From: Erythrobacter sp. F6033 | Lineage (GTDB): Bacteria; Pseudomonadota; Alphaproteobacteria; Sphingomonadales; Sphingomonadaceae | NCBI RefSeq assembly: GCF_023016005.1 | Contig: NZ_JALKAZ010000001.1 | Span: 1,798,001-1,862,000, forward strand | DNA: 64,000 nucleotides | Direction of reading: 5' to 3' | In this document: piece after piece, positions 1 through 8,383 of the stretch | Layout: the number at the start of each line of letters is the position of its first letter | Numbering within the stretch: position 1 is the stretch's first letter | The notes under the pieces: generated by a model | The model's input: the letters and a program-made list of their open reading frames with translations, nothing else | What the model was told of the DNA's origin: nothing | Database searches by the model: none | Position numbers and translations under genes: made by a program

Positions 1-447
1 CTCGCTTCGGTCGGCCCCGTTTTCCTCGAACCGATGCTGGGCAATGGCCATTTCAATCCGCAAATGGACTATCTCAATGCCGCGAATGAACAGATCCCGA
101 TCATGACGCTGCGTGTGCAGGGTCTGCTGCTTGAATGGCATGGAGCTTCATCGAGCGGCCTTGGCAGCGGCATCACTGCGATGCCCAGCATGCATTGCGC
201 CATCGCTTTCATCTATTGGCTGGCAGTGCGCCAAATCCATAGTGGCTGGGGCAAGTTCTTCGGCGCGTTCTTCATCATCACATGGATCAGCAGCGTCCAC
301 CTCGCCTACCACTATGCAGTAGACGGGCTGGTTTCGCTGATCGCCGTGATCGGCATCTGGTGGGCATCAGGCCGCATCATCGCAGCATGGGACGCTCTTG
401 TTACCCGTCAGGCGACCTTGCGCACAAACACCGTGCCGGCCGAATAG
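1..447 (+). CDS. PAP2-superfamily (Aur1/inositol-phosphorylceramide-synthase-like) protein, 5' truncated by window
   Basis: The reading frame is open from base 1, so the N-terminus lies outside the window; about 148 codons remain. The visible part has the two C-terminal PAP2 signatures: PSMHC, with the catalytic-type histidine, and HLAYHYAVDG, the histidine plus aspartate of the third motif. Hydrophobic helices flank both. The pattern is that of the PAP2_3/Aur1 branch, membrane enzymes that move a phospho-headgroup between lipids. The last 40 bases overlap the end of the convergent KAS III-like gene. A role in sphingolipid headgroup transfer would fit a Sphingomonadales host, but this is inference; a generic lipid phosphatase is the alternative. 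Confidence 0.8.
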   Translation, partial: LASVGPVFLEPMLGNGHFNPQMDYLNAANEQIPIMTLRVQGLLLEWHGASSSGLGSGITAMPSMHCAIAFIYWLAVRQIHSGWGKFFGAFFIITWISSVHLAYHYAVDGLVSLIAVIGIWWASGRIIAAWDALVTRQATLRTNTVPAE

Positions 448-1538
448 CCCGCACCAAAGCTGCAGATTAGGCCGGTGTCGCCGCCGGCAAGATCGTCGCT
501 GTTCAGGTGGAACGCGATAATCGAGCCTGCGCTCGACGTGTTGCCGTATGTGTCGAGCACAGTCGGGCTTTCATCGTCGTTGGCTTCGTGGCCCAAAACA
601 CGTTGAGCGATCAGCCGGTTCATTCCTGCATTTGCCTGATGCAACCAGAGGCGGCGCAAAGTAGCCGGATCCATCTGAAGCTTCTCAGCTTCGTCGATGA
701 TCATCTGGGCGACCATCGGGACCACTTCCTTGAACACCTTACGGCCTTCTTGAACGAAGAGCTTATCCGCCCCGTCCGCATTTTCGGGCGCAGCACGGTT
801 CAAGAATCCAAAGTTATTGCGAATATTGTTGGAGAAAACAGTCTTCAGCTTGGTGCTGAGGATGTCCCAGTGTTTCTCCGGCGCGATAGCCGCATCCTCG
901 ACCAGGACAGCAGTCGCCACATCACCAAAGATAAAGTGGCTGTCGCGGTCGCGCCAGTTCAGGTGACCAGATGTGATTTCTGGGCTGACGACAAGGACGC
1001 TCTTAGCATTGCCTGCACGAACATAGTCTGCGGCGGTTTGGATGCCGAATGTCGCGGAAGAGCACGCAACGTTCATATCGAAACCAAATCCGTCGATACC
1101 CAATGCCTGCTGAATTTCGATCGCCATCGCTGGATATGGCCGCTCCATATTGGAAGCCGCGCACAAGACCGCGTCAACGTCGCTTGCATCACGGCCAGCG
1201 CGTTCCAGTGCCTGCTTGGCAGCGATCACGCCGATCTCGGCCATCATAGACAGCTCATCATTGGTGCGCTCTTCCCAACGCGGGCTCATGGTTTCCGGGT
1301 TCAGCACCGGCTCTTTCGACATGACGTGCCGCGCCTTGATACCACTCGCCTTTTCGATGAATTCAACCGACGAATGGCTCAGCTCTTCGGCATCACCTGC
1401 AGCAATTGCATCTGCGTTCTGTTCATTGTGGCGGTCCACAAAAGAGTTGAAGCTAGCGACTAGCTCTTCGTTGGTGATCGACTCGCTCGGCGTAAAAAGC
1501 CCGGTGGATGAGATGACAGGTCGATGGGTAAGCTGCAT
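408..1538 (-). CDS. beta-ketoacyl-ACP synthase III family protein (FabH-like)
   Basis: A 376-residue thiolase-fold condensing enzyme. The Cys-His-Asn triad is visible: Cys159 in NVACSSATFG, His300 in LWLHQANAGMN and Asn333 in YGNTSSAG. FabH enzymes condense acyl-CoA with malonyl-ACP. At about 376 residues this is longer than the roughly 320-residue housekeeping FabH and carries an insertion of about 40 residues (30-75), so it looks like the beta-ketodecanoyl/OleA-like branch rather than the canonical enzyme. The start MQLTHRPVIS was chosen because the family begins just before the PVISSTG strand; an upstream in-frame ATG at 1574 adds 12 unlikely residues. Its substrate cannot be read from sequence. 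Confidence 0.88.
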   Translation of the reverse strand: MQLTHRPVISSTGLFTPSESITNEELVASFNSFVDRHNEQNADAIAAGDAEELSHSSVEFIEKASGIKARHVMSKEPVLNPETMSPRWEERTNDELSMMAEIGVIAAKQALERAGRDASDVDAVLCAASNMERPYPAMAIEIQQALGIDGFGFDMNVACSSATFGIQTAADYVRAGNAKSVLVVSPEITSGHLNWRDRDSHFIFGDVATAVLVEDAAIAPEKHWDILSTKLKTVFSNNIRNNFGFLNRAAPENADGADKLFVQEGRKVFKEVVPMVAQMIIDEAEKLQMDPATLRRLWLHQANAGMNRLIAQRVLGHEANDDESPTVLDTYGNTSSAGSIIAFHLNSDDLAGGDTGLICSFGAGYSAGTVFVRKVA

Positions 1539-1665
1539 GCTGCCTAAGCCTTTATGTAACTGGGATGCGCGCAATAGGCCTCAGACCAACCGCTATCAAG
1601 AGCACGCGACTTGTCTTCGCACATCAGAAATTCGGCGAAACTGCTCTATTGGGAGAAAGCGGCGG

Positions 1666-1751
1666 TGGTGGACAGGATAGGATTCGAACCTATGTACGCT
1701 TGCGCGGGCAGATTTACAGTCTGCTGCCTTTAACCACTCGGCCACCTGTCC
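1666..1751 (-). tRNA. tRNA-Tyr (anticodon GTA)
   Basis: On the minus strand the acceptor stem GGACAGG pairs with CCTGTCC, followed by discriminator A and an encoded CCA. The anticodon loop CTGTAAA gives GTA. The long variable arm (CCCGCGCAAGCG region) is the class II architecture expected of bacterial tRNA-Tyr. The T arm GGTTCGAATCC is intact. Confidence 0.97.
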
Positions 1752-1912
1752 ACACCATGCCATGCAGGATTTAATCGCTGCTTTGCCGGGAGTTGCGCAT
1801 CAACAAAAATTGCTATGCGCAGCCGAGAGGCGCCCCTTTGGCGAAGCGGCGCTTGCCTGTCAATGGGGCTGCTGGCAGGGGAGCCATATGAAATGCATTT
1901 GCAGGAGCAATT

Positions 1913-2704
1913 ATGACCAAGGGTGACCGCAAACGTGCGCTAAGAGGGCGCGCTGGTCGGATGAAGGGCGGACGCGGTTCTGGCAAAGGAACTTCGGGCC
2001 ATGTCCGCCTATGGGGGCGGCATCCAGTTGAGGCCGCGCTCAAGAATCCCATCCGTCAGCATCGCAAGTTATGGGCAACGCGCGAAGCCATCGAAACTCT
2101 TGACGGCGAATTGCCTGACGACTTCCCCGTGGAATATGCCGAGGTCGCAGACCTCGGACGTCTGGTTGCAAAAGACGCCCCGCATCAAGGCCTCGTGCTC
2201 GAATGCGAGCCACTGGACGGCGTTTTCCTCGATGATGTTGCAAACGGCGACAAGGCGCGGCCAGTGGTGGTTCTCGACCAAGTGACTGACCCGCACAATG
2301 TCGGCGCAATTCTGCGATCCGCCGCAGCGTTCAACGCGGCCTGCATCCTGACTCAAGACCGCCATGCCCCGCCGGAAAGCGGAGTGCTGGCGAAATCAGC
2401 GTCGGGCGCGCTTGAGACAGTTCCGTGGATCCGCGTCGTCAATCTCGCCCGAGCGCTCGATGAGCTTGCAGAGGCCGGATATTGGCGCATCGGAATGACC
2501 GGTGAGGCAGAGGCTACGCTTGCAGAGGCAATGCCGGAAGGACCGGTTGCCATCGTCCTGGGCGCAGAAGGCGAAGGTATGCGCCACAATATCGAGCAAC
2601 ATTGCGATGCATTGGCCAAACTGCCGATCTCTTCGTCAATCGAAAGCCTCAATGTCTCAAACGCAGCGGCGATCTCGCTTTATGCCGTGGCAACCAGATC
2701 GTAA
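1913..2704 (+). CDS. rlmB: 23S rRNA (guanosine-2'-O-)-methyltransferase RlmB, TrmH/SPOUT family
   Basis: A 263-residue SPOUT methyltransferase. An N-terminal substrate-binding domain starts near LWGRHPVEAAL (33-43). The three SPOUT motifs follow: DQVTDPHNVGAILRSA (122-137), LGAEGEGM (216-223) and SSSIESLNVSNAAA (240-253), which form the knotted SAM site. RlmB methylates the 2'-O of G2251 in the 23S P loop. The first 30 residues are a basic Arg/Gly/Lys-rich tail that could help bind RNA. CAGGAG lies just upstream of the ATG. The name assumes RlmB rather than another TrmH paralogue; the N-terminal HPVEAAL motif supports it. Confidence 0.9.
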   Translation: MTKGDRKRALRGRAGRMKGGRGSGKGTSGHVRLWGRHPVEAALKNPIRQHRKLWATREAIETLDGELPDDFPVEYAEVADLGRLVAKDAPHQGLVLECEPLDGVFLDDVANGDKARPVVVLDQVTDPHNVGAILRSAAAFNAACILTQDRHAPPESGVLAKSASGALETVPWIRVVNLARALDELAEAGYWRIGMTGEAEATLAEAMPEGPVAIVLGAEGEGMRHNIEQHCDALAKLPISSSIESLNVSNAAAISLYAVATRS

Positions 2705-2728
2705 CGTCTCTGCTGGAGGATAACTCGC

Positions 2729-3616
2729 ATGACAAAACCAACTTCGATCCGAATGGGCGCAGCAAGTCTGCTCGCCGGACTATCACTCCTGCTATCAGGT
2801 TGTTTCATAACACCCGGAAAATTCACTTCCGAGCTTGTTTTGACAGACGCGAATGAGTTCTCTTTCACCTATGAAGGCGAAGTCTTTTTCCTAGGTCTGT
2901 CACAACTTGCGAAAATGGCGGCTGCTGAAGACGCGAAATTCGAAGCAGAATGCTACGATGAAGACACCGGTGAAGACCGCGAATGCACTCAAATCGAAAT
3001 TGATGATCAACGGGCAAATTGGGAAGTCGACGCACAAGCGCGAGCAGCCAAAGCTCAGCGCGAAAGCGATCAAATGGCCGCGATCATGGGCGATATTGAT
3101 CCGACCGACCCGGAAGCTGCCGAATCGCTTCGCCAAATGCTACTCCGTCAAAAGGGCTGGAACCGTGTCGAGGACAAAGGCAATGGCGTCTTCGATGTGA
3201 GCTATTCGGTCAATGGCACGCTTGGCCATGACTTCATGTTCCCAATTATTGAAGGCATGCCGCCATCCAACCCGTTTGTTCAGATCATTGTACGTGATGA
3301 CAATGTGGTTCGAGTGAATGCGCCTGGCTTCGCCGCTCAGAATGACGAGAATCCAATGGGTGCAATGATGGGCGGCATGGGCGGTATGGCCGGCCTTGCT
3401 GCTATGGGCGCCGACGGTGAAAGCGCTGGCCAAGCGATGCCTGACATTCCCAAGATCGAGGGCACCTTCACTATTCTCACGGAGGGACAAATGAGTATCC
3501 GCGCCAACAACACCGATGAAGGCTCGTCACCTACGTCTGACGGAGAAAAGCTCGCTTGGGACATTTCGCCCCGTACGAAAGCAGCGCCCACTGCACTCAT
3601 TGCTATCGGCCAATAA
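2729..3616 (+). CDS. lipoprotein of unknown function
   Basis: A 295-residue protein with a lipoprotein signal: basic start, hydrophobic segment LLAGLSLLLSGC, lipidated Cys25. I do not recognise the mature domain. Residues about 60-135 are rich in Asp, Glu, Gln and Ala and look helical. A distinctive Met/Gly tract (PMGAMMGGMGGM, about 209-220) precedes the last beta-rich part. It lies 24 bp after rlmB on the same strand with a GGAGG ribosome site, so cotranscription is likely, and it ends at a strong hairpin terminator. Orthologues in related genomes are probably annotated as hypothetical. Confidence 0.8.
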   Translation: MTKPTSIRMGAASLLAGLSLLLSGCFITPGKFTSELVLTDANEFSFTYEGEVFFLGLSQLAKMAAAEDAKFEAECYDEDTGEDRECTQIEIDDQRANWEVDAQARAAKAQRESDQMAAIMGDIDPTDPEAAESLRQMLLRQKGWNRVEDKGNGVFDVSYSVNGTLGHDFMFPIIEGMPPSNPFVQIIVRDDNVVRVNAPGFAAQNDENPMGAMMGGMGGMAGLAAMGADGESAGQAMPDIPKIEGTFTILTEGQMSIRANNTDEGSSPTSDGEKLAWDISPRTKAAPTALIAIGQ

Positions 3617-3637
3617 GTCAGACCGGTCTCAACAAAC

Positions 3638-3677
3638 AAAGCCCCGCCAGACATATCGTCTGGCGGGGCTTTGTTTT
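3638..3677. terminator. bidirectional rho-independent terminator between lipoprotein gene and hup
   Basis: A perfect 12-bp stem, GCCCCGCCAGAC (3641-3652) with GTCTGGCGGGGC (3658-3669), has a 5-nt loop, with A residues on the left and TTTGTTTT on the right. It sits between two convergent genes and can serve both. Confidence 0.92.
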
Positions 3678-3723
3678 GAAGATCACGCCTCAGCGTTCCT
3701 TACGCTAAAGCTCAACGCCGTTC

Positions 3724-3996
3724 TTAGTTGACGGCGTCTTTTAAGCCCTTGCCCGCTTTGAATTTCGGCTGGTTTGATGCCTTGATGGTCATTGGTTCGC
3801 CTGTGCGCGGGTTGCGACCTGTCGAAGCCTTACGACGCGCTACCGAGAATGTTCCAAACCCGACCAGTCGCACTTCATCGCCATTCGACAAAGCTTTTGT
3901 GATCGCATCAAACACACCTTCAACGGCGCCTGCTGCGTCGTTCTTAGAAAGGCCGCTTGATTCTGCGACTGTACCGATCAGATCATTCTTGTTCAT
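3724..3996 (-). CDS. hup: HU-family DNA-binding protein
   Basis: A 90-residue histone-like protein of the usual length. It has the N-terminal helical dimerisation region, then the GFGTFSVARRKASTGRNPRTGE segment and the DNA-intercalating arm with the RNP motif at 61-63. HU bends and coats DNA as a dimer in the nucleoid. HU is favoured over IHF because the arm and length match HU-beta; IHF subunits have extended tails. The gene lies downstream of lon on the same strand, 277 bp away, with its own probable promoter, and shares the terminator at 3638-3677. Confidence 0.95.
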   Translation of the reverse strand: MNKNDLIGTVAESSGLSKNDAAGAVEGVFDAITKALSNGDEVRLVGFGTFSVARRKASTGRNPRTGEPMTIKASNQPKFKAGKGLKDAVN

Positions 3997-4082
3997 CTTG
4001 GGAACCCCCTCGTCTTCAAAAATTCGTGTCGTTAAATTGAGCGCTTCGGCGATGGCGAGAGCACGCCGACGCTAAGTCTCAG

Positions 4083-4111
4083 AGATTGAGCCCGTTTCAG
4101 GAGGCTGTCAA
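4083..4111 (-). promoter_or_regulatory. candidate sigma-70 type promoter for hup
   Basis: On the minus strand a perfect TTGACA (4106-4111) is followed after 17 bp by a weak CAATCT (4083-4088), leaving a leader of roughly 80 nt before the hup start. The -35 match and the spacing are the support; the -10 is poor. Confidence 0.4.
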
Positions 4112-4273
4112 AGGCAAATATCGCAGAAAACTACGGATTTTACATTCGAACTGGCGACACCTCGCCTGCAAAGGCGCGCGCAATCGCTATTCCCTCCCAG
4201 CAACACATGCTGCTTGTGATGAGCTGGTGCGACCCGGCTGCGATTCGCTGCATGCTGAGGGTTCTCTAGCTGA

Positions 4274-6685
4274 TCAATGTGCGGTTGGCACGTCCGAACC
4301 GCTCGAGCCGCCCGATCCGGAAGATTGAGCGCCGGGTTGCGAGGCCAGATCATCCGCTTCGGTCCACTCAATCGGTTCGGGCACATCTGTCAAAGCATGC
4401 TCCAAAACCGCGTCGACATGGCAGACCGGAATAATCTCCAGGCCTTCCTTCACATTGTCCGGAATCTCCGCGAGATCCTTCACATTTTCTTCGGGGATCA
4501 ACACCGTGGTGATACCGCCGCGCAGCGCCGCGAGCAGTTTTTCCTTAAGTCCGCCAATCGGAAGGACGCGGCCGCGCAACGTGACTTCCCCGGTCATCGC
4601 AACGTCAGGGCGAACTGGTGTCCCTGTGAGCGTGGAGACGATCGACGTGACCATTCCGATCCCTGCGCTGGGGCCGTCTTTTGGTACAGCGCCTTCGGGC
4701 AAGTGGATGTGCACATTTTTCCGCTGGAAGAGAGACGGTTTGATCCCGTAAGCGGGCGCGCGCGCTTTCACGAAGCTGAAGGCCGCGGCGACAGATTCGT
4801 TCATCACCTCGCCGAGCTTACCTGTCGTTTTCACCTCGCCTTTGCCGGGCGTGGTCACACTTTCGATGGTGAGCAGTTCCCCACCAACGGATGTCCAAGC
4901 AAGCCCCGTGACAGCGCCAACCTGCGCCTCATCTTCGCTCATTCCATGTTTGAATTTGCGAACACCTGCAAAGTCACCGAGATTGTCAGGAGTGATAACA
5001 ATGCTGCTCGCTTCCTTCTCAAGGATTTTGCGCAAACTCTTCCGCGCCAGACGCGCAATCTCGCGCTCGAGAGTCCGCACACCGGCTTCGCGTGTGTAAT
5101 AGCGGATAAGGTCGCGCAGACCTTCATCGGTCAGCTCAAACTCTTCCGGCTTAAGCCCGTGCTGCTCAACCTGCTTGTCGATCAGGTGCCGCTTGGCGAT
5201 CTCAACCTTTTCGTCCTCCGTGTAACCCTCAAGACGGATGATCTCCATCCGGTCCAGCAGCGGCTGAGGTAGATCGAGGCTGTTTGCAGTGGTCACAAAC
5301 ATGATGTCCGAAAGGTTCAGATCGAGCTCAAGATAGTGATCCTGAAACTTGTCGTTTTGCTCCGGATCGAGCACTTCGAGCAATGCCGATGCCGGATCGC
5401 CGCGGAAATCCTGACCGAGCTTGTCGATCTCATCGAGCAGGAACAACGGATTGCTGGTCCCCGCCTTCTTCAGATTGTTGACGATCTTACCCGGCATGGA
5501 GCCGATGTAAGTCCGGCGATGGCCCCGGATTTCCGCTTCATCGCGCACACCGCCGAGTGACTGGCGCACAAATTCGCGCCCAGTCGCCTTGGCAATGCTC
5601 TTACCGAGCGAGGTCTTACCCACACCGGGCGGGCCGACGAGACACAGGATCGGTCCCTTCAGTTTGTTCGTGCGCGCCTGAACGGCAAGATATTCGATGA
5701 TGCGATCTTTGACCTTTTCCAGACCGTAATGATCAGCATCAAGGATTTCCTGAGCCTTGCCGATGTCTTTCTTGACCTTGGATTTCTTGCCCCATGGCAA
5801 GCCAAGCAGGATGTCGAGATAATTGCGCACAACTGTCGCCTCAGCGCTCATTGGCTGCATGCCTTTGAGCTTCTTCAGTTCCGCACCGGCTTTCGTCTTT
5901 GCTTCTTTGGAAAGCTTGGTCTTCTCAATCTTTTCGGCCAGTTCAGCGATCTCGTCGCCTTCCTCACCGTCGCTGCCGCCAAGCTCGCTCTGAATCGCCT
6001 TAAGCTGCTCGTTGAGGTAGTATTCGCGCTGGGTCTTTTCCATCTGACGCTTCACACGCCCGCGGATTTTGCGCTCCACCTGAAGTACAGAAAGCTCGCC
6101 TTCCATGAAGGCCATCACCAGCTCCAGCCGCTTCAACGGATTCGCTTCGGTCAGCAGGGATTGCTTGTCCGAAACCTTCGCGTTGATCGCAGCCGCGATC
6201 ATGTCACCCAGCTGGCCAGCATCATCGACATCGCCAAGCTCGACTGTCGTATCATCGCCCATTTTTTTGTTGAGCTTGGAATACTCCGCGAACTGCTCGG
6301 AAACTTGCCGCATCAATGCGGTCACTTCGCTGCCAGCGACAGTCTCTGGCTCAAGGATATCGACCTCGGCCAAGACATAGTCGCCCTCAGCCCGCAATCC
6401 CGCCAATTTCGCCCGGTGCGTGCCTTCTACCATGACACGAACAGTGCCATCGGGCAGTTTCAGCATCTGGAGCACCTGCGCCACGACACCAACATCGTAT
6501 AGATCATCGCCCTCCGGATCGTCGCATCCGGGATCAAGCTGTGCGAGCAAGAAGATATCCTTGCTGGCCTCCATCGCTGCTTCAAGCGCGGCAACCGACT
6601 TATCGCGTCCAACAAACAGTGGGACGACCATGCCGGGAAACACCACGATGTCGCGGAGCGGGAGGATCGGAAAGTGTTGTGTCAT
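4274..6685 (-). CDS. lon: ATP-dependent Lon protease
   Basis: An 803-residue cytosolic AAA+ serine protease. In order: N-terminal substrate domain beginning [14 protein letters not shown], coiled linker, Walker [10 protein letters not shown] (about 350-358), Walker [11 protein letters not shown], and the protease domain with Ser673 in PKDGPSAG and Lys716 in GGLKEK. Length and residue positions closely track E. coli Lon (Ser679, Lys722). It degrades misfolded and regulatory proteins. The start [10 protein letters not shown] was taken because it matches the family; an upstream in-frame ATG at 6757 would add 24 atypical residues. The C-terminus carries a Gly/Ser-rich tail. A promoter-like element with a heat-shock flavour lies 44 bp upstream. 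Confidence 0.97.
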   Translation of the reverse strand: MTQHFPILPLRDIVVFPGMVVPLFVGRDKSVAALEAAMEASKDIFLLAQLDPGCDDPEGDDLYDVGVVAQVLQMLKLPDGTVRVMVEGTHRAKLAGLRAEGDYVLAEVDILEPETVAGSEVTALMRQVSEQFAEYSKLNKKMGDDTTVELGDVDDAGQLGDMIAAAINAKVSDKQSLLTEANPLKRLELVMAFMEGELSVLQVERKIRGRVKRQMEKTQREYYLNEQLKAIQSELGGSDGEEGDEIAELAEKIEKTKLSKEAKTKAGAELKKLKGMQPMSAEATVVRNYLDILLGLPWGKKSKVKKDIGKAQEILDADHYGLEKVKDRIIEYLAVQARTNKLKGPILCLVGPPGVGKTSLGKSIAKATGREFVRQSLGGVRDEAEIRGHRRTYIGSMPGKIVNNLKKAGTSNPLFLLDEIDKLGQDFRGDPASALLEVLDPEQNDKFQDHYLELDLNLSDIMFVTTANSLDLPQPLLDRMEIIRLEGYTEDEKVEIAKRHLIDKQVEQHGLKPEEFELTDEGLRDLIRYYTREAGVRTLEREIARLARKSLRKILEKEASSIVITPDNLGDFAGVRKFKHGMSEDEAQVGAVTGLAWTSVGGELLTIESVTTPGKGEVKTTGKLGEVMNESVAAAFSFVKARAPAYGIKPSLFQRKNVHIHLPEGAVPKDGPSAGIGMVTSIVSTLTGTPVRPDVAMTGEVTLRGRVLPIGGLKEKLLAALRGGITTVLIPEENVKDLAEIPDNVKEGLEIIPVCHVDAVLEHALTDVPEPIEWTEADDLASQPGAQSSGSGGSSGSDVPTAH

Positions 6686-6728
6686 TGATTCAAGTCCATG
6701 GCCGCCATTGGGGCGCGCCTTTGTGGTG

Positions 6729-6757
6729 AATATGGGTAGCCCATTCGCTCCCCGCAA
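6729..6757 (-). promoter_or_regulatory. candidate promoter for lon
   Basis: Minus-strand TTGCGG (6752-6757), 17-bp spacer, CATATT (6729-6734), ending 44 bp before the lon ATG. The sequence ACCCATATT around the -10 also resembles the CCCAT core of sigma-32 promoters, which would suit lon, but no good CTTGAA box is at the right distance. Confidence 0.4.
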
Positions 6758-6847
6758 TGCCTACTTTAAGGAAGCTGTGGAGTGACACAAACGGACGGTT
6801 AACCCGGTTGTGATAGACAGCCGACCGCGCACAAGTTGGAGGATGCA

Positions 6848-7258
6848 GTGCACTATTTCATCTGGATTATCGGTGGCTTTGCCTTGTTGGGCCTGTCCGG
6901 GTTGATCGAAGGATACGGAGATCTCGGCGCAGGTCCAGAAGACCGGCTGCCGTTCTACTTCACCGCTTTGGCCATATTGGTCGGTGCAGGTTTTTGCTTT
7001 TTTAAGGGGTGGCGAGGCGCAGCGGCAGAATTCCCATGGGCTAAGAACAAAGAAACATCGCAATCAACCGAAGCGGTGCCTGCAACGCGGAAAACTGACA
7101 GCGACGGAACTGAGACTGAAACCGAATTTGATGTCGATGCCGCGTTTGAGCGATACATGAAAAGTCGCCCCAGTGACGTGAGCGCAACGGCAAAGCACCA
7201 ACCGGCTCAAAGAAATGGTCCGGCGGCGCGCTCAGGCTTCGGTCGCAAGGGCGTCTAG
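6848..7258 (+). CDS. small two-helix membrane protein of unknown function
   Basis: 136 residues. Two hydrophobic segments, YFIWIIGGFALLGLSGLI (3-20) and FYFTALAILVGAGFCFF (about 36-52), are followed by a hydrophilic tail rich in Thr, Glu, Asp and Ser that ends basic (RSGFGRKGV). The start is read as GTG at 6848 because TTGGAGG stands just before it; a TTG at 6836 would place that site inside the gene. It is divergent from lon. I do not recognise a family. Confidence 0.7.
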   Translation: MHYFIWIIGGFALLGLSGLIEGYGDLGAGPEDRLPFYFTALAILVGAGFCFFKGWRGAAAEFPWAKNKETSQSTEAVPATRKTDSDGTETETEFDVDAAFERYMKSRPSDVSATAKHQPAQRNGPAARSGFGRKGV

Positions 7259-7267
7259 CAATATCGA

Positions 7268-8008
7268 TTAAACCGGATGCCCGTCATGCCGGCGCGGATC
7301 AAATGTGTAGAAACAGCTGAACGTGTACCGCAGGCCTGATGTGATCGCCTCAACCCCGTGCCGATAACTGTTGGTAGAGGGGAAGTAGGCAAGCATCCGC
7401 GGCTTGATTTCCGGTTTCAGCTTACGATCCGGAAAATGGATACCGCCGCCTTCATATCCATCGTTCAGATAGATAATCGAGGCGAAGGCGCGCCATGGAG
7501 TGCCATTGGGTCTTCCATCTGGCTCTTCGCAATCGGCATGTGGTTTTTGATTGTCACCCGGCCTCCAACGAACAAGCTGCAGCGTATCGGCATAAACCGG
7601 ATCGTCGATCTCATAGTCCGCCTTGATATGCGCAACCGTCCTTTTGCGGATTTTCTCCATCAATTTCAGGATGTTCGGCGACATAGAACGCGGGTTGATC
7701 ATCCGGCCATGCCATACATCGCTTTCAGGCAGATACGTTTCCCAAGGGGCATTGAAATCGCTTGCATAGTCGTAAAGAGTTGCCCGCTCTTCTTCGGTGA
7801 TGAAGTCGGGGACGAGGCCGATGGGCTTACCATTCAGAGTTCGGGCATGCCGCACTTCATCCGCAGATTTGGGCCTCGGTGCCGACTGGACATTGATCTG
7901 TCCCGGAACATTGCTCGCCATTCCAGGCAAAACTGTGGGCCGTGCGAGGTTACCGACAAGGCCGGGCAATCCGCCACCCATGTTCGGGTTGAATTTCTTG
8001 CCAGTCAT
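7268..8008 (-). CDS. 2-oxoglutarate/Fe(II)-dependent oxygenase, prolyl-4-hydroxylase type
   Basis: 246 residues. The double-stranded beta-helix iron site is visible as His157-x-Asp159 in QKPHADCE and His217 in YRHGVEAI, with Arg227 in SGLRYTF as the probable 2-oxoglutarate anchor. Such enzymes hydroxylate proline or other side chains using O2 and 2-oxoglutarate. The first 50 residues are Gly/Pro/Asn-rich and probably disordered. It follows ebfC by 20 bp on the same strand, so it sits at the end of the dnaX-ebfC operon, a position often held by recR in other proteobacteria. The substrate is unknown. Confidence 0.85.
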   Translation of the reverse strand: MTGKKFNPNMGGGLPGLVGNLARPTVLPGMASNVPGQINVQSAPRPKSADEVRHARTLNGKPIGLVPDFITEEERATLYDYASDFNAPWETYLPESDVWHGRMINPRSMSPNILKLMEKIRKRTVAHIKADYEIDDPVYADTLQLVRWRPGDNQKPHADCEEPDGRPNGTPWRAFASIIYLNDGYEGGGIHFPDRKLKPEIKPRMLAYFPSTNSYRHGVEAITSGLRYTFSCFYTFDPRRHDGHPV

Positions 8009-8028
8009 CGCGCCCCGTCTCGTTCAGA

Positions 8029-8370
8029 TTATCCCATGCCCGGAAGGTTAAACCCCGGTGGCAGTCCCATCCCGCCTTGCATCTCTTTCATCTGATCAGC
8101 TGACACTCGATCAGCCTTGTCGCGTGCGTCATTGAATGCTGCCGTCACGAGGTCTTCGACCATGTGCTTCTCTTCGAGCTTCATCAGGCTGTCATCAATG
8201 TTGACGCCCAAAATGCGGCCCTTTGCCGTAGCCCGCACTTTCACTAGACCGCCGCCAGCGGCACCTTCGACTTCGATATTGTCGAGTTTGACCTGCATGT
8301 CGCTCATTTGGGACTGGATCGTTTCAGCAGCTTTCTGTGCCGCCTGCATCATTTCTTCCATCGATTTCAT
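8029..8370 (-). CDS. YbaB/EbfC family nucleoid-associated protein
   Basis: 113 residues, normal for the family. The pattern is an Met/Gln/Ala-rich helix (MEEMMQAAQKAAETIQSQM), the central VEGAAGGGLVKVRATAKG strand region and a C-terminal helix with AAFNDARDKAD, then a Gly/Pro/Met-rich tail. These dimers bind DNA. The ATG at 8370 was chosen because GGAG lies 8 bp upstream and it falls 13 bp after the dnaX stop; the longer frame starting at 8424 would overlap dnaX. The dnaX-ybaB pairing is conserved across bacteria and supports the call. Confidence 0.93.
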   Translation of the reverse strand: MKSMEEMMQAAQKAAETIQSQMSDMQVKLDNIEVEGAAGGGLVKVRATAKGRILGVNIDDSLMKLEEKHMVEDLVTAAFNDARDKADRVSADQMKEMQGGMGLPPGFNLPGMG

Positions 8371-8383
8371 AGGGGGTACTCCA

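Noticed and set aside
507..1463. 318-codon open frame on the plus strand
   Set aside because: Antisense to the KAS III-like gene, which has its full catalytic triad.
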